From the NCBI GenBank assembly GCA_028583685.1, contig JAMXIF010001178.1, positions 6,869,743-6,933,742 of the forward strand: DNA of 64,000 nucleotides. Reading direction: 5' to 3'. Made by a program: the position numbers and the translations under genes. The notes under the pieces were generated by a model. It did no database searches. It had not been told where the DNA came from and was given only the letters and a program-made list of their open reading frames with translations. Below, piece after piece: positions 37,701 through 45,491 of this stretch. How positions within the stretch are numbered: the stretch's first letter is position 1; each line of letters begins with the position of its first letter. This DNA is from Petaurus breviceps papuanus (lineage: Eukaryota > Chordata > Mammalia > Diprotodontia > Petauridae).

Positions 37701-40700
37701 TGAGAGGCAAAGAATACATACAAGGGGTAGATATATAAGCAAATCCATCCATTATCCTTTTGATGTCTCAAAATAGGCAAGAGCTTCCTGCCACAGGGTT
37801 TTTCATTTGACACAAATTTTTATTTTTTTTAAATGAATTTTTTTTTATTATCAACTTGCCAAATATGAGTATTTCAATATGCAAAGAACAGAAAACAGGA
37901 TTGTATATGAAGTTGAATTTCCATTTAATGTTATTTGGGATTTCTTTTTAAGAATAGATTATATTAGGGTCAGCCAGGTGGCTCAGCGAGTAAGAGCACC
38001 AGCTCCAGTGTCGGATGACCTGGGGATCAAATCCAGGCTCAGATACTTAGCACCACACCCAGAAATAACTGGCCGTGTAACCTTGAGCAAGTTACTTAAC
38101 CCTGATTGCTTTAAAAAAAAAAAAAAAGAATAGATTATATTTAGAGAGGTATCTATTAAATAGTAGATTGAGTGCTGGAAGGCCTGGATTCAAGACTCAC
38201 CTCTGACACTGTCTGTGTGACCCTGGGCAAGTCACTTAACCTCTCAGTACTCTGGACAGCTCTCTTGAGACTGCAAGTTGAAGGAAAGGTACTAATCTGT
38301 GTTGGTAGAGGGAATTTACTATACCACTGAAATCACAGGTCCAGTCCCTGTCCCCATGTTAGATCTAACGTGGTGGTAATGAAACTGCCCTGCTTGTCTG
38401 TCTCCTTCTGAATGTCCTTATACTCTCTTCTGTACATTTACTAATATTTTATTCCCACTCCTTTTTAAAAAATGTCTTGTGTAGCACTACCCACCAGTTA
38501 ATTCACTGAACCACCACTCCCACCCCACACCTGTCCCTAGCCCTCTATTATAATAAATATAGTCAACCAAAACAATGGCAGCTAACTTCCACAGATAGTC
38601 TACCACAAGTGCTTTGGTTGCCCATGAGTCCTTGTAAATCAGGTTGGCCCTTCTCTCTAATGAAATGCCTCGTTCATCATTCTAGGGGCCTGATTCTGCA
38701 GGACCTCACCTTTGTTCACCTCGGAAACCCAGACTACATTGACGGGAAGGTGAATTTTTCCAAACGTTGGCAACAGTTCAACATCCTGGACAGTATGAGA
38801 TGTTTCCAGCAGGCGTAAGTTCTGTTAGCAACCCCCCACTAGTCATCCCTACCTAGTGCTTCCAAGATGTCCGGGGGGGGGGGGGGGGGGAGGGAGGTAG
38901 CTAGGTGGTGCAGTGATTAGAGCACTGGCCCTGGAGTCAGGAGGACCTGAGTTCGAATCTGGCCTCAGACACTTAACACAAAAACTAAACGTGTGACCTT
39001 GGGCAAGTCACTTAACCCCAATTGCCCTCCAAAAAGAGGCAAGATGTCCTTGGGGGACAGCTCCTCCCATCACCAACGCATGGCCCAACCTCTCCACACC
39101 TTCTTTGTGGGATATTATTTCATAAGTGTCTGCAGACAAAAATATCATCACCAGATGGCCAATATCATGACAAAAGCCTTTTTGGTCTCAACAACTCTTG
39201 TCCTCAATCATGGTCTGTGGCCGGTCCTGGCCCTGAAGCTTTTCTAGCTCAGTAGTCCTAGAGAACTGTGCAGTTTGTGAAGCATTTTTCATACATATTA
39301 TTTCACTTGGTCCTTGTAACTCAGGTAAGTCATTTGGACAGGTGTTGTTTCCAAAGGACCACATGAAATAGTGGTGCAACCAGTAAACTTGGAGTCAGGA
39401 GCCTTGAGGATTAAGGGGGATTTACAGAACTGGAACGGACCTAAAAAGCCAAGCCCTGCCTGAGCAGAAAGAATTCCCTTTTAGGACACTACACAGTGGT
39501 CAGCCAGGCATTGCCTGAAGATTTTCATTGAGGGGGACCACCCCTCCCCCCACCATCTCCCAAGGCAGCCCATTCCACTTTGGGGCAGCAAACTGTTAGA
39601 AAATTTTCCCTAAATTGATCTCTCTGCAGTATCCACCAGTTCTTCCTAGTTCTTTCCTCTAGATCCAAGTAGGACAAACCCACTGTGACAGCTTTTGAAA
39701 TACCTGCAGAGTGCCATCATGTCTCTGCCTCTCTTCTCATCTTCCCACTAAACATCTCCAGTTCTTTCAGCTGACAGACATACGAGTTTAAGACCCTGTG
39801 CCATGCTGCTGCCATGCCCTGGTGTCCAGTGTCCAGAGCCTTTCTGAAAACGTGGCAGCCAAAACCGAGCCCAACGCTCCAGATATAGTCTGATCAAGGC
39901 AAAGTCCCAGGGCACCATGCTCTCCTTACTGCCAGAGACTGCATCTTACTTAATATAGTCTAACACTGAATTTTCTTTCTTGGCTGCCATATCATTCCTC
40001 TTGGCTGATTGAGCTTACAGCTCTTCCAAGACCCCCATTTCTTTTTAGACGCACCACCATCTAGCCACCTAACCTTATACTTAAAAGCTGACTTTTTTTT
40101 TAACTCAAGTGTAAGATTTTATGTTTGTCCCCATTAAATTTCATTTCAAATGCAGCCTACTATTCTGTTCTAGCCTGTCATCTTTTTGGATCTTGGTCTC
40201 TCATCCAGCTTGTCAGATAACCCTCCTTGCTTTGCGTCGTTTGCTATTTCATAAGCATACCATCTCTCCTTTTGTCCAAGTAACTGATAAAATGTGAAGC
40301 AGCCACGTTCCCGGGATGCTCCCACACTTCCTCCCACGTCAACATGGAACCGTGAAGGACTGCTCCTTGACTCCAAGTCAGCCTCTTCCGAGCCCACCTC
40401 ATCATACTCCCATATGCCCACAGCTCTCTATCTTTTCCATGAGAGTAGCGTGATGCTGTTCTTTGTTAATGCTTTGCTAAACATAGGTAAACTCTAGAGG
40501 GAGGCAACATGGTATAACAGAAAGAACACATTCTCAAAGACCTTAGTTCAAATCCCAACTTACTGCCTTGTGTGATTCCTGCAAGTCACTGAACTTCCCT
40601 CAGCCTCAGTTTCCTCATCTGTAAAATGAAGGAATTGGACTAGGCAGCCTCTCAAGCCTCTTCCAGCTCTAGCTGCACCATCCTGTTGTGTGCTGATCTC

Positions 40701-42696
40701 TCTGTAGCATTCCTGGTAAACCTTGAAGAAAAATAAGTAGGATTTGTGTGCTGTGACTTCTGCTTTGAGAAACCGTGGCTTGTTTTGTTTTTGTTTTTGT
40801 GATTTCCACTTTCGTTTCTAGATGTTCACTAACTATCCCTCTGAATAATACATGTCAGAATTTTGCCAAGCATTAAGGTAAAGCTCACTGGACTCTAGTT
40901 GGACAACTGTTCTTTCCTTTTGAAACTTAGGGAAACATTTGCTTTCCTCCCCAAATATGCAGTTGGTATTGGTATCCTATGCCCCATCATGTTCAGGGAT
41001 CACTGGCATGAGCTCAGCAGTCACATCTGCCAGCTCTTTAAAAAATAAAAATAAACAATATTCTGTTTCATTTATGTATCACAGTTTGTTCATCCGATTC
41101 TGTATTCATTGGGTACTTACTATTTTTCCATTTTCGCTACCACAAAAAAGGTTGCTATGAATTCATGGGAGCCTTTCTTCCTGTCTTTGATCTCCTTGGG
41201 ACACATGCCCTATAGTGGAATCACATCTCCCCGTCTGTTGTGTACCCAAGGAAATAGTTCATAAGAGCCTAGTGATTTCAATTCATTAAAGACACATAGG
41301 TGCTCCTTACTTATCTTGGGTGTCAACTCACTGTTGGCCATTTTTGTTCTGCCCTTTTCAGTCCATATTTTCCACTTTTCCTTGGGAGAGAAAGCAGAAA
41401 CAGAGTACACGTTGACCATTAACCCCAAGAAGTGCAGTAATTCTGTCCCCTTCTCCATTCTTCTTTTCTTCCGTGTAGCTTAGAACAACAAAAGCCTTTG
41501 TGCTAACCATAGCTATCTTCCCCAGCCTCCGCTCATGCCATGCTTGAATGCTGTTGTCACTGTTCTTTACCAGGCCATGGAACATGTTTTTGTACTCGCT
41601 CTCCCTTCTCTGTCCACATAAGTTTTCACATCCGGCTTGAGTCATGAGTTCCCTGTGCATCCACAATAGTATCTTTAGACAACTCCCAGCTTTCCCTCTC
41701 ACTGAAATTATTGTTCATCGTAGCTTCAGAATTTTATTCTTAAATTTCCCATCCCTTTCCAGGCTGTAGAATTTTAGTTTATCAATACTTAGCCATCGAT
41801 TCTCTGAACTTTTCAAAATCTGCCCTCTCAGAGTCAGTCTGGAGGGCGTGTACAAGTCCTGTATTTCTGCCCTCTGTCACAAATCTTAAGCGAGGATCAT
41901 CACTTCCTCCCAAAGGCCCCATCGTTAGGCCTTTAGTGACCAGTGCCTCCTTCTGGGGGCAGTTCAGAATACAACTTGCTTTGGAGACATAAAACTACCA
42001 AGTCACAAACTCTCTTGAGCTATGGCTTCTTCATCTCAAAAGCAGAGGTAATGATACTACTTCTTACAGGGTTGTAGTGGAGAAAAGCCCTTTTTTAGTC
42101 TTTATACGTCCCTATAAATATGAGTCATTATCGTCATTGTAATTGGTATTTCCCCATTTTACAGACTGAGTAAATAGAAGCTGTAGAAATCAAGTGACTT
42201 TACCAAATGTCACACACACAGTGGTGGAATAAAAGCGAGAACCTTAGGTATCCCTGCTGCCCCCTAGTGCCATGCTCCTTACACTCCTTGGAAACAGGTA
42301 GACTTTGAAGCAAAGCTCCTGGAAAGGGAGATGAAAGGATTTCTGGGGCTTTCTTAAGAGAAGCCTTGGGCCAAGGCCATTCAGGGAGTGAGATCAGAGA
42401 ATCTTAGGCCCTTAGAGGTCCTCTCATCCAGCCTTACACTTAGGACCAGACTCCCTTTTATGGTTTCCCTGACATTGGTTTGGAGACAGTCTTCTAGGTT
42501 ACTTGACTTACCAGATTTCTGCCTTTTTTGTGTCTGATTTTGCAGACATTACGAAATCCGCAGAAATGAGGATATCGTGAACTTCTTCAATGATTTCAGC
42601 GACCACCTGGCCGAGGAGGCCCTATGGGAACTCTCTCTCAAAATCAAACCCCGGAACATAACACGGCGAAAAACAGATCGAGAAGAGAAAACCTAG
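11702..42696 (+). CDS. RAPGEF1: RAPGEF1 (C3G), 3' portion of gene, 15 coding exons
   Basis: Rap guanine-nucleotide exchange factor 1 loads GTP on Rap1 and related small GTPases at membranes after recruitment by CRK adaptors. Exons: 11702-11974, 14288-14380, 16341-16429, 18293-18404, 20555-20630, 22874-22958, 26137-26229, 28839-29024, 30300-30384, 30572-30666, 32247-32325, 32428-32529, 35643-35740, 38686-38814, 42546-42696. All phases join without a break. The last thirteen exons total 1380 nt (459 residues plus stop) and match the mammalian C3G C-terminus nearly residue for residue as I remember it: acidic linker (EEEVDELSLIDHNEI), REM domain (DLVLYCEAFLTTYRTF to the NILDK stretch) and CDC25 domain (from PGTLHDFHSHE to SDHLAEEALWELSLK), then a basic tail ending in EEKT. 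The first two exons add 122 residues and are probably optional. The N-terminal half, with the CRK-binding proline motifs, lies upstream of the window. Identity is secure; only use of the first two exons is inferred. Confidence 0.96.
12121..12237 (+). repeat. (TG)n(AG)n microsatellite with 10-base gap
   Basis: Seven TG units followed by a long AG run, interrupted by N at 12181-12190, so the true length is unknown. It lies about 146 nt downstream of exon A. Confidence 0.95.
12525..13600 (-). repeat. L2, reverse orientation, interrupted by L1
   Basis: Left part (about 12525-12620) has ttattaagcacctactattt and gtgctggggata. The right part resumes at about 13255 with agacagtccctgtcctcgag and runs on to gcttcctgtagaagatgtga and agaacattctagacag. 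The two halves read as one L2 once the inserted piece is removed. Confidence 0.8.
12621..13254 (+). repeat. L1 ORF2 fragment inside L2
   Basis: Contains gtcccaattaaattactaaa, agaattcatttggaagaacc, aaactatctggtactggcta and attttgattacattaaattt, all typical of the 3' part of mammalian L1 ORF2. There is no L1 3'UTR, no poly(A) tail and no clear target-site duplication. Confidence 0.8.
13812..13848 (+). repeat. G homopolymer tract
   Basis: Twenty-seven G, then CC, then eight G, in the intron between optional exons A and B, about 440 nt before exon B. It has G-quadruplex potential on the RNA strand. Its exact length may be a sequencing or assembly artefact. Confidence 0.85.
14288..14380 (+). CDS. 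RAPGEF1: RAPGEF1 optional exon B (31 codons, phase 0-0) with YVNL motif
   Basis: Acceptor tcccatag before AGCGAAAATG and donor GAAGGA/gtaagt. The 93 nt encode an acidic segment beginning SENASEDAGEGE and ending NGELPHSEG. Tyr at 14324-14326 is followed by V-N-L, which fits the pY-x-N consensus bound by the Grb2 SH2 domain. It joins in frame to exon A before it and to the ESPATRDGHPKD exon after it, and is also skippable. With exon A it forms a 122-residue insert between the proline-rich region and the REM domain. Confidence 0.8.
14381..16340 (+). other. RAPGEF1: RAPGEF1 intron after optional exon B
   Basis: Nearly 2 kb in which I recognise no SINE, LINE or microsatellite, unusual for this locus. 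No exon was found in it. Confidence 0.6.
16341..16429 (+). CDS. RAPGEF1: RAPGEF1 exon: linker before REM domain
   Basis: Acceptor cctttttcag, donor GAGAG/gtaaga. Encodes ESPATRDGHPKDSS and on to GGER, aligning with the human linker that contains GKDGHPRDPS. It ends after two bases of a codon (AG), completed by G of the next exon. This is the first exon in the window that I recognise as part of the common isoform. Confidence 0.9.
16430..18292 (+). other. RAPGEF1: RAPGEF1 intron, repeat-rich
   Basis: Holds a hAT-like remnant (about 16910-17130: gtggttctcaacctggagtc, ttcactaacctctaggtgaa), a SINE (about 17130-17520), a reverse MIR (about 17745-17850) and an L2 3' end split by a SINE. Confidence 0.75.
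17893..18054 (+). repeat. Mar1/WSINE1-type SINE with 11-bp target duplication
   Basis: Head ggcagctaggtggtgcagtg, B-box gagttcaaatgtgg, A-rich tail. Flanked by taagcttctgg at 17882-17892 and 18055-18065. It split an L2 3' end whose remainder continues to about 18165 (ataaatacttgttggtgaac). Confidence 0.9.
18293..18404 (+). CDS. RAPGEF1: RAPGEF1 exon: acidic linker
   Basis: Acceptor tcctcttccag, donor CAAGAG/gtgggt. Encodes QLKSPDGLESTQSEEEVDE and then the LSLIDHNEIMARLTLKQE segment that leads into the REM domain. Ends on a complete codon. Confidence 0.94.
18405..20554 (+). other. RAPGEF1: RAPGEF1 intron with two SINEs
   Basis: SINE copies at about 18722-18935 (agtagataacatgctgggct, cctcagtttcctcatctac) and 18950-19190. 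The rest, 19200-20550, shows nothing I recognise. Confidence 0.7.
20555..20630 (+). CDS. RAPGEF1: RAPGEF1 exon: start of REM-domain region
   Basis: Acceptor ttttcattacag, donor AAAAG/gtgagt. Encodes GDDGPDVRGGSGDILLVHAT then ETDRK, identical to the mammalian protein as I recall it. Ends one base into a codon (G), completed as GAT by the next exon. Confidence 0.95.
20631..22873 (+). other. RAPGEF1: RAPGEF1 intron with L2, SINE and hAT-like copies
   Basis: Reverse L2 end at about 21175-21300, SINE at 21445-21580, a hAT-like copy with gaggtgtcaaac at 21585-21740, a longer reverse L2 at 21820-22330 (ctgccctcaaggagcttgta, gttttaaaccccaaaagagt) and a reverse MIR at 22560-22720. Confidence 0.75.
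22874..22958 (+). CDS. RAPGEF1: RAPGEF1 exon: REM domain, ends at a U12 AT-AC donor
   Basis: Acceptor ccctcctttttag. Encodes DLVLYCEAFLTTYRTFITPE then ELIKKLQY and two bases (AG) of Arg. There is no usable GT donor here: the exon stops at 22958 before ATATCCTTT, the U12-type AT-AC 5' splice signal, and the next exon restores R-Y-E-K. A reader looking only for GT donors would carry the frame on into a false PLCSAIS tail. Confidence 0.95.
25190..25440 (+). repeat. CR1/L3 LINE 3' fragment
   Basis: Ttcagcctagagaagagatg, ccaagtatctgaaggattgt and cctcctgaaagcc follow the CR1/L3 3' pattern in sense orientation. A MIR in reverse orientation follows (25470-25660). Confidence 0.65.
26117..26125 (+). 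promoter_or_regulatory. RAPGEF1: U12 branch-point element
   Basis: TTCCTTAGC, one base from the U12 branch consensus TTCCTTAAC, with its A 13 nt upstream of the AC splice site. The neighbouring GTTAAC at 26111-26116 is a poorer alternative. Confidence 0.75.
26137..26229 (+). CDS. RAPGEF1: RAPGEF1 exon: REM domain, begins after a U12 AC acceptor
   Basis: Begins directly after ctctac, an AC 3' splice site, and ends at CTGTG/gtaagc. Encodes YEKFCPFPDTFKKRVSKN then TFFVLVRVVDEL and the first two bases of Cys. Compared with the human EKFSPFADTF I recall, there are S-to-C and A-to-P changes in this surface loop. Confidence 0.95.
26230..28838 (+). other. RAPGEF1: RAPGEF1 intron with two L2 copies in opposite orientation
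   Basis: Reverse L2 at about 26690-27340 and sense L2 at about 27590-28325. No exon was found between the flanking REM-domain exons. Confidence 0.8.
27590..28325 (+). repeat. L2 LINE, sense orientation
   Basis: Cagtggcttcccattgcctt and acattcaaggccctcagtgg match L2 ORF2 near its end. Gtcacctcctccatgaagcc and gtgtttaataaatgttcctt match its 3' end. About 0.75 kb, well diverged. Confidence 0.85.
28839..29024 (+). CDS. RAPGEF1: RAPGEF1 exon: end of REM domain and linker
   Basis: Acceptor tcacacttcag, donor GCTAG/gtgagg. Encodes the helical run LVELTEEILKLLMELVFRLV, then ARVLRKNILDKVNQKK and the linker QPLAARGVAA leading to the catalytic domain. At 186 nt it is the longest of the recognised common exons here. 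Confidence 0.96.
29025..30299 (+). other. RAPGEF1: RAPGEF1 intron with SINE and MIR
   Basis: SINE at about 29085-29275 (agtcaggagacccgagttca, tcggttataaaataag) and reverse MIR at about 29420-29570. The remainder holds nothing I recognise. Confidence 0.7.
30300..30384 (+). CDS. RAPGEF1: RAPGEF1 exon: start of CDC25 catalytic domain
   Basis: Acceptor catctctttcag, donor ATAGAG/gtatgg. Encodes PGTLHDFHSHEIAEQLTLLD then AELFYKIE, the opening helix of the RasGEF/CDC25 domain. Ends on a complete codon. Confidence 0.96.
30572..30666 (+). CDS. RAPGEF1: RAPGEF1 exon: CDC25 domain
   Basis: Acceptor ttttgctttcag, donor TACTG/gtaagg. Encodes IPEVLLWAKEQNEEKSPNLT then QFTEHFNNMSY and two bases of Trp. 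The FNxxSYW stretch is a conserved block of CDC25-type exchange factors. Confidence 0.96.
31328..31518 (+). repeat. Mar1/WSINE1-type SINE with target duplication
   Basis: Ggggccgctaggtggagcag through gggcaagtcacttaacccca to a C-rich, A-rich tail. The duplicated target aaagaatgctcca lies at 31308-31320 and 31519-31531, with seven extra bases at the 5' junction. An internal CCCCTCC-type expansion replaces part of the head. Confidence 0.85.
31638..32134. repeat. (CT)n tract running into a 400-base gap
   Basis: About 97 bases of CT with occasional CTGT, then N from 31735 to 32134. The round gap size suggests a scaffolding estimate. The next RAPGEF1 exon starts at 32247 and is intact. Confidence 0.97.
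32247..32325 (+). CDS. RAPGEF1: RAPGEF1 exon: CDC25 domain
   Basis: Acceptor ccaatgtcacag, donor TGAAG/gtaata. Encodes VRSIIMLQEKAQDRERLLLK then FIKIMK. It begins 112 nt after the 400-base assembly gap, so the size of the upstream intron is not known. Confidence 0.96.
32428..32529 (+). CDS. RAPGEF1: RAPGEF1 exon: CDC25 domain
   Basis: Acceptor actcttgtag, donor TCCGAG/gtgagc. Encodes HLRKLNNFNSYLAILSALDS then APIRRLEWQKQTSE. The NFNSYLAILSAL block is highly conserved in Ras-family exchange factors. The preceding intron is only 102 nt. Confidence 0.96.
32530..35642 (+). other. RAPGEF1: RAPGEF1 intron rich in reverse L2
   Basis: Short reverse L2 ends (about 32790-32890 and 33050-33345), MIR/SINE pieces (32895-32990 and 33495-33680), the long reverse L2 below, and a reverse MIR (about 35400-35615) ending just before the exon. 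Confidence 0.8.
33690..34900 (-). repeat. Long L2 LINE copy, reverse orientation
   Basis: From tgctatgtgccggtcactgt and ctcaaggaacatacagtcta to gggagccattggatattctt and tcagacctgcatttcagtaa. On the - strand a broken ORF2 stretch is visible with NIQWLPITHRTTYKLL. About 1.2 kb with an internal re-duplication or second copy near 34360-34450. Confidence 0.85.
35643..35740 (+). CDS. RAPGEF1: RAPGEF1 exon: CDC25 domain
   Basis: Acceptor tcctcctctag, donor TATCT/gtgagt. Encodes GLAEYCTLIDSSSSFRAYRA then ALSDVEPPCIPY and two bases of Leu. The PCIPYLG stretch, shared with the next exon, is a conserved CDC25 block. Confidence 0.96.
35741..38685 (+). other. RAPGEF1: RAPGEF1 intron with MIR, L1-like and SINE copies
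   Basis: Near full-length reverse MIR at 36430-36690, an L1 3'-like piece at about 36700-37260 (agttcacagctccgccagca), a reverse MIR at 37490-37640, and SINEs at 37965-38115 and 38155-38365. About 35760-36180 is repeat-poor. Confidence 0.75.
36430..36690 (-). repeat. MIR, near full length, reverse orientation
   Basis: Ctgtgtgccaggcactgtac, ttcacaattgaggaaactga, ggatcacacagctgcgacat and ccaccgcgccactcagcggc cover the core and tRNA head. Confidence 0.88.
38686..38814 (+). CDS. RAPGEF1: RAPGEF1 exon: CDC25 domain, helical hairpin region
   Basis: Acceptor atcattctag, donor GCAGGC/gtaagt. Encodes GLILQDLTFVHLGNPDYIDG then KVNFSKRWQQFNILDSMRC. The internal GGAAG/gtgaat looks like a donor, but the frame and the conserved protein continue through it. 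A SINE with a long G-run lies about 58 nt after the donor. Confidence 0.96.
38873..39039 (+). repeat. Mar1/WSINE1-type SINE with expanded G-run head
   Basis: Eighteen G at 38873-38890, then tagctaggtggtgcagtgat and the usual body to attgccctcc and an A-rich end. The target duplication caagatgtcc lies at 38863-38872 and 39040-39049, so the G-run belongs to the insertion. Confidence 0.9.
39420..42030 (-). repeat. CR1/L3 LINE, ~2.6 kb, reverse orientation, split by later insertions
   Basis: Reads as the complement of a CR1/L3 element from its 3' end into the reverse transcriptase: caaggcagcccattccactt, catgtctctgcctctcttct, ccattaaatttcatttcaaa, ctagatgttcactaactatc, gaattttgccaagcattaag. The - strand shows broken remnants of the RT finger region. 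A SINE (about 40498-40690) and an L1-like piece (about 41040-41220) interrupt it. Confidence 0.85.
40498..40690 (+). repeat. SINE inserted in the CR1/L3 copy
   Basis: Gggaggcaacatggtataac, ttcaaatcccaact and cctcagtttcctcatctgta to ctcttccagctcta. Confidence 0.75.
42546..42696 (+). CDS. RAPGEF1: RAPGEF1 terminal coding exon
   Basis: Acceptor gattttgcag. Encodes HYEIRRNEDIVNFFNDFSDH then LAEEALWELSLKIKPRNI and the basic tail TRRKTDREEKT, stop TAG at 42694-42696. Against the human protein as I remember it, differences such as HYEIRRNED for HYDMRRNDD are conservative. Confidence 0.97.
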
Positions 42697-45360
42697 GAGG
42701 AAGAGCAGTGAGCGAGATTATCGCTCAAGAGACACCCAGAAGGCAGCTATGAGACTGGAATAGACATTTGGGCCTGTTACTGGACAACTCACCCCAGCGG
42801 CGAAAAATGACTCTCCTCCCCACCCCCATTCCCTCCACCCCCCTGGGTCTGTAAATGCCCAGTTCTTGGAGCCAAATAGCTTGTGCTTGGGCCTCTTGCC
42901 CAGTTGGACAGCAGCATCCAAGCACCGAAGCCAGCCCCTCCAGTCAGTGCAGGAAATTCTTCTCCACATCCACTTCCATTTTTCCCGGATGCAGCCAAGA
43001 CTCCATACCTGGAGATAGGGGCCCCGGAAGAACTCAGTGACCCAAGCAGATCTCGTTCAGGCTTTGTGACTGGTTTGCGACCTGGTGTTTTCCTTTTTGG
43101 ATGGTTGACTGCTTGTCTTCAAACCCTGTTTAACACTGTGAAGATGCAGTCATCCCAGGCCCAGGCAGCAGAATGAGGGTGGAGCCCCTACCCAAACCCT
43201 CCCCCCACCTTATATATCTTTGACTTTCCTGAAAGGACAGAAGGAGGGGCTAAAAAGCCTTAACACCCTTGGAGTTAAGGACCGGAACCCCATATAAAAA
43301 AAGTTGTTTAGGTTAGGGAAAATCTGGTCTCTTTGTGGAGATTGTTTTTGGGATGTGTGCACAGGCTGAGGATAGAATTGAAGAGATACTTTCCCAAATA
43401 ACCAGAGTTTACCTAGCCCCCAAAAGGGGGCTGCTGTCACACTGGGGACAGTGGTATGTGTTGCCAAGATGTCATCTCTTGCCTGCTTCCAGACTTGGCT
43501 CTCTAAAAGCAGAGTGTCAGACACTCTCTCTTGTCCCTGCAGATGGTCCTGGACCTTCAAAAAGCTGTTGTGGTCTGAGTTTCCCAGGGTCGGGAACTCC
43601 TTAGTGATAATTCCGGTCCTGGCTTCCTGAGATATGGAGTAAAGAGGCAAATGATGGTGTCAGAAAGGATGGATGCCAGGATGGGAATGTCCACGAAGTT
43701 CTGGCCTAAACCACAAGGCCTTGGCAGGGCTCAGACTCAGACCAGATGCAGGGAAGCAGCCTGTTCTATCAGACAAACAAATGGGTCTTTCTCCAGGGAC
43801 AGAAAGGAAACCCCCCCCAAAAAAAAAACCCTTAATACTTTATCACCTTCCCCCACTTAAAAGGCTCCTCTTCAGTTACTGATCCCTCTGGAGCTTCTTT
43901 TGGAAGCCGTGCACAGTCAGGGAGAGGGGCTTGGAGGAAGGCAGGGCTTTACTATTTGAGAAAGAAATTCTGGTTCAGCTCCAGTTCCTGGAGGCTCATT
44001 TTTCTGGAATGAGGGAAGACTGCCTTGACTTGCAGAGTGTGATTGCAGAAGGAAGAATAGGTATGAAGGTCATTTCTCATACTCTGTTTCTTTCTCCTCA
44101 CAATCTGCTGCCAGCCAGGCTCTGCCCTTCCATCTCTGGGGGACCATGAGCCCCCACGATCCTGAGCTCTGTTCCGGTCTGCTTAGTGCGTGCCTTAAAC
44201 TTCACCTTCATCCTCTCTCCACCTCCTCTCTTGCCATTGCCTTCCTTCTAGGATGACTCCACCACCATGAGTCCCAACAGAGCCCATCCCGCACATTGCA
44301 TCCATTGTTGTCTTTCTTTAGGAAGAATTCTGTTTCTCAGCAAGATTCACTTTAGGTGATCCCCTTCCCCTGTTTAAGTCGTCTCACAGAGATGAGGAAG
44401 GCATGGCTGTTGGAAGTAGACATGGTGGAACAATGTCCGTTCTCCACCTGGTCATTTAACACATCTGGGTTCTCATGATCTTTGGGGCATTTCTTTGCAT
44501 CTACATCAGCATTTCTTCCATGCTGCTTATGGAGAACACATTTGGCCACACAGATTGACAATCCAGCACAACCTTCAGGAAGGAGAGATGCAGATTTATT
44601 TGGGGAGAATTTTAGACTTGCTGTTTGGGGGGAGTGGGAGCCGAGGAGGGGATGGAAACCCTTTTGGGTAGGCAGAAATGAGGGCTTCACAGTGAAGGAA
44701 GAGAATCTTTCAGCAGTAGATTCCTGGCTCCTGCTGTTGATCATCTGGTGCATTTTTACAAGCAGACATCCCAGGCCAGGAGGCTTTGGGATGGATGAAA
44801 CCATGACCCGGTTGGGGGGAGGAGGGGGAGTGTGGCAGACACAGGGGCTTCATGCAGTGTTCCCCTCCCCAGTGAGACAGCCGAGTGACCCTCTGGGGCC
44901 TTCTCTGCTTGCAGCCCCAGTTTTAACATTAATGGAACAAAAAAAAATCAACATCTGTTGATTATTTAAACAGATGTGGGAGCTTTGGTTTTTTTTTTTT
45001 TTTAGAGAACCAGGACACTTCATTTTGCCGTCCATCATGGGCCTTTTGGCATCTTTTATCAAGAAGTCATGTTTTGTTTTGTTTTTTCTGTAAATAGGAG
45101 AGAAAAAAGGAATCTGTGAAATGTTGGGCAGACCTAGAGCCGTGGTTCTGAAAGAGTCACTTTATTATTTAAAGTGTGCATTGTAGTCTAGGTGTTCATT
45201 AACAGTATTGTTTGTGTGAGGTTTTTTTTTTTCCCTTTTGTTCTGTTTTCTTTCTCTTTTTCTAAATTGTCCTTTCATTTCAATCTTTTTTCAGCTTCGT
45301 TCCCACATCTGCCTCTGGACCCATGAGTTTGAGGGGAGGGGTTGCCAATTGAATGTTAGA

Positions 45361-45369
45361 GAGAGAGAG

Positions 45370-45419
<50 letters not shown>

Positions 45420-45429
45420 NNNNNNNNNN

Positions 45430-45489
<60 letters not shown>
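45361..45489. repeat. (GA)(GT)n microsatellite with 10-base gap in RAPGEF1 3'UTR
   Basis: Short GA run, then GT units, interrupted by N at 45420-45429. It lies inside the predicted 3'UTR, about 1.1 kb before the polyadenylation signal. Confidence 0.95.

Positions 45490-45491
<2 letters not shown>

Larger units (their letters stand above)
38815..42545 (+). other. RAPGEF1: Last RAPGEF1 intron
   Basis: Mostly the SINE and CR1/L3 complex listed separately, plus a MIR in reverse orientation (about 42040-42260). No exon was recognised. Confidence 0.85.

Noticed and set aside
38750-38755. GAAG/gtgaat as a donor inside the exon at 38686-38814
   Set aside because: The conserved DGKVNFSKRW continues through it and a better donor follows at 38815.
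41210-41702. Two overlapping - strand frames of 82 and 114 residues
   Set aside because: Fragments of the CR1/L3 reverse transcriptase, with no sign of host function.
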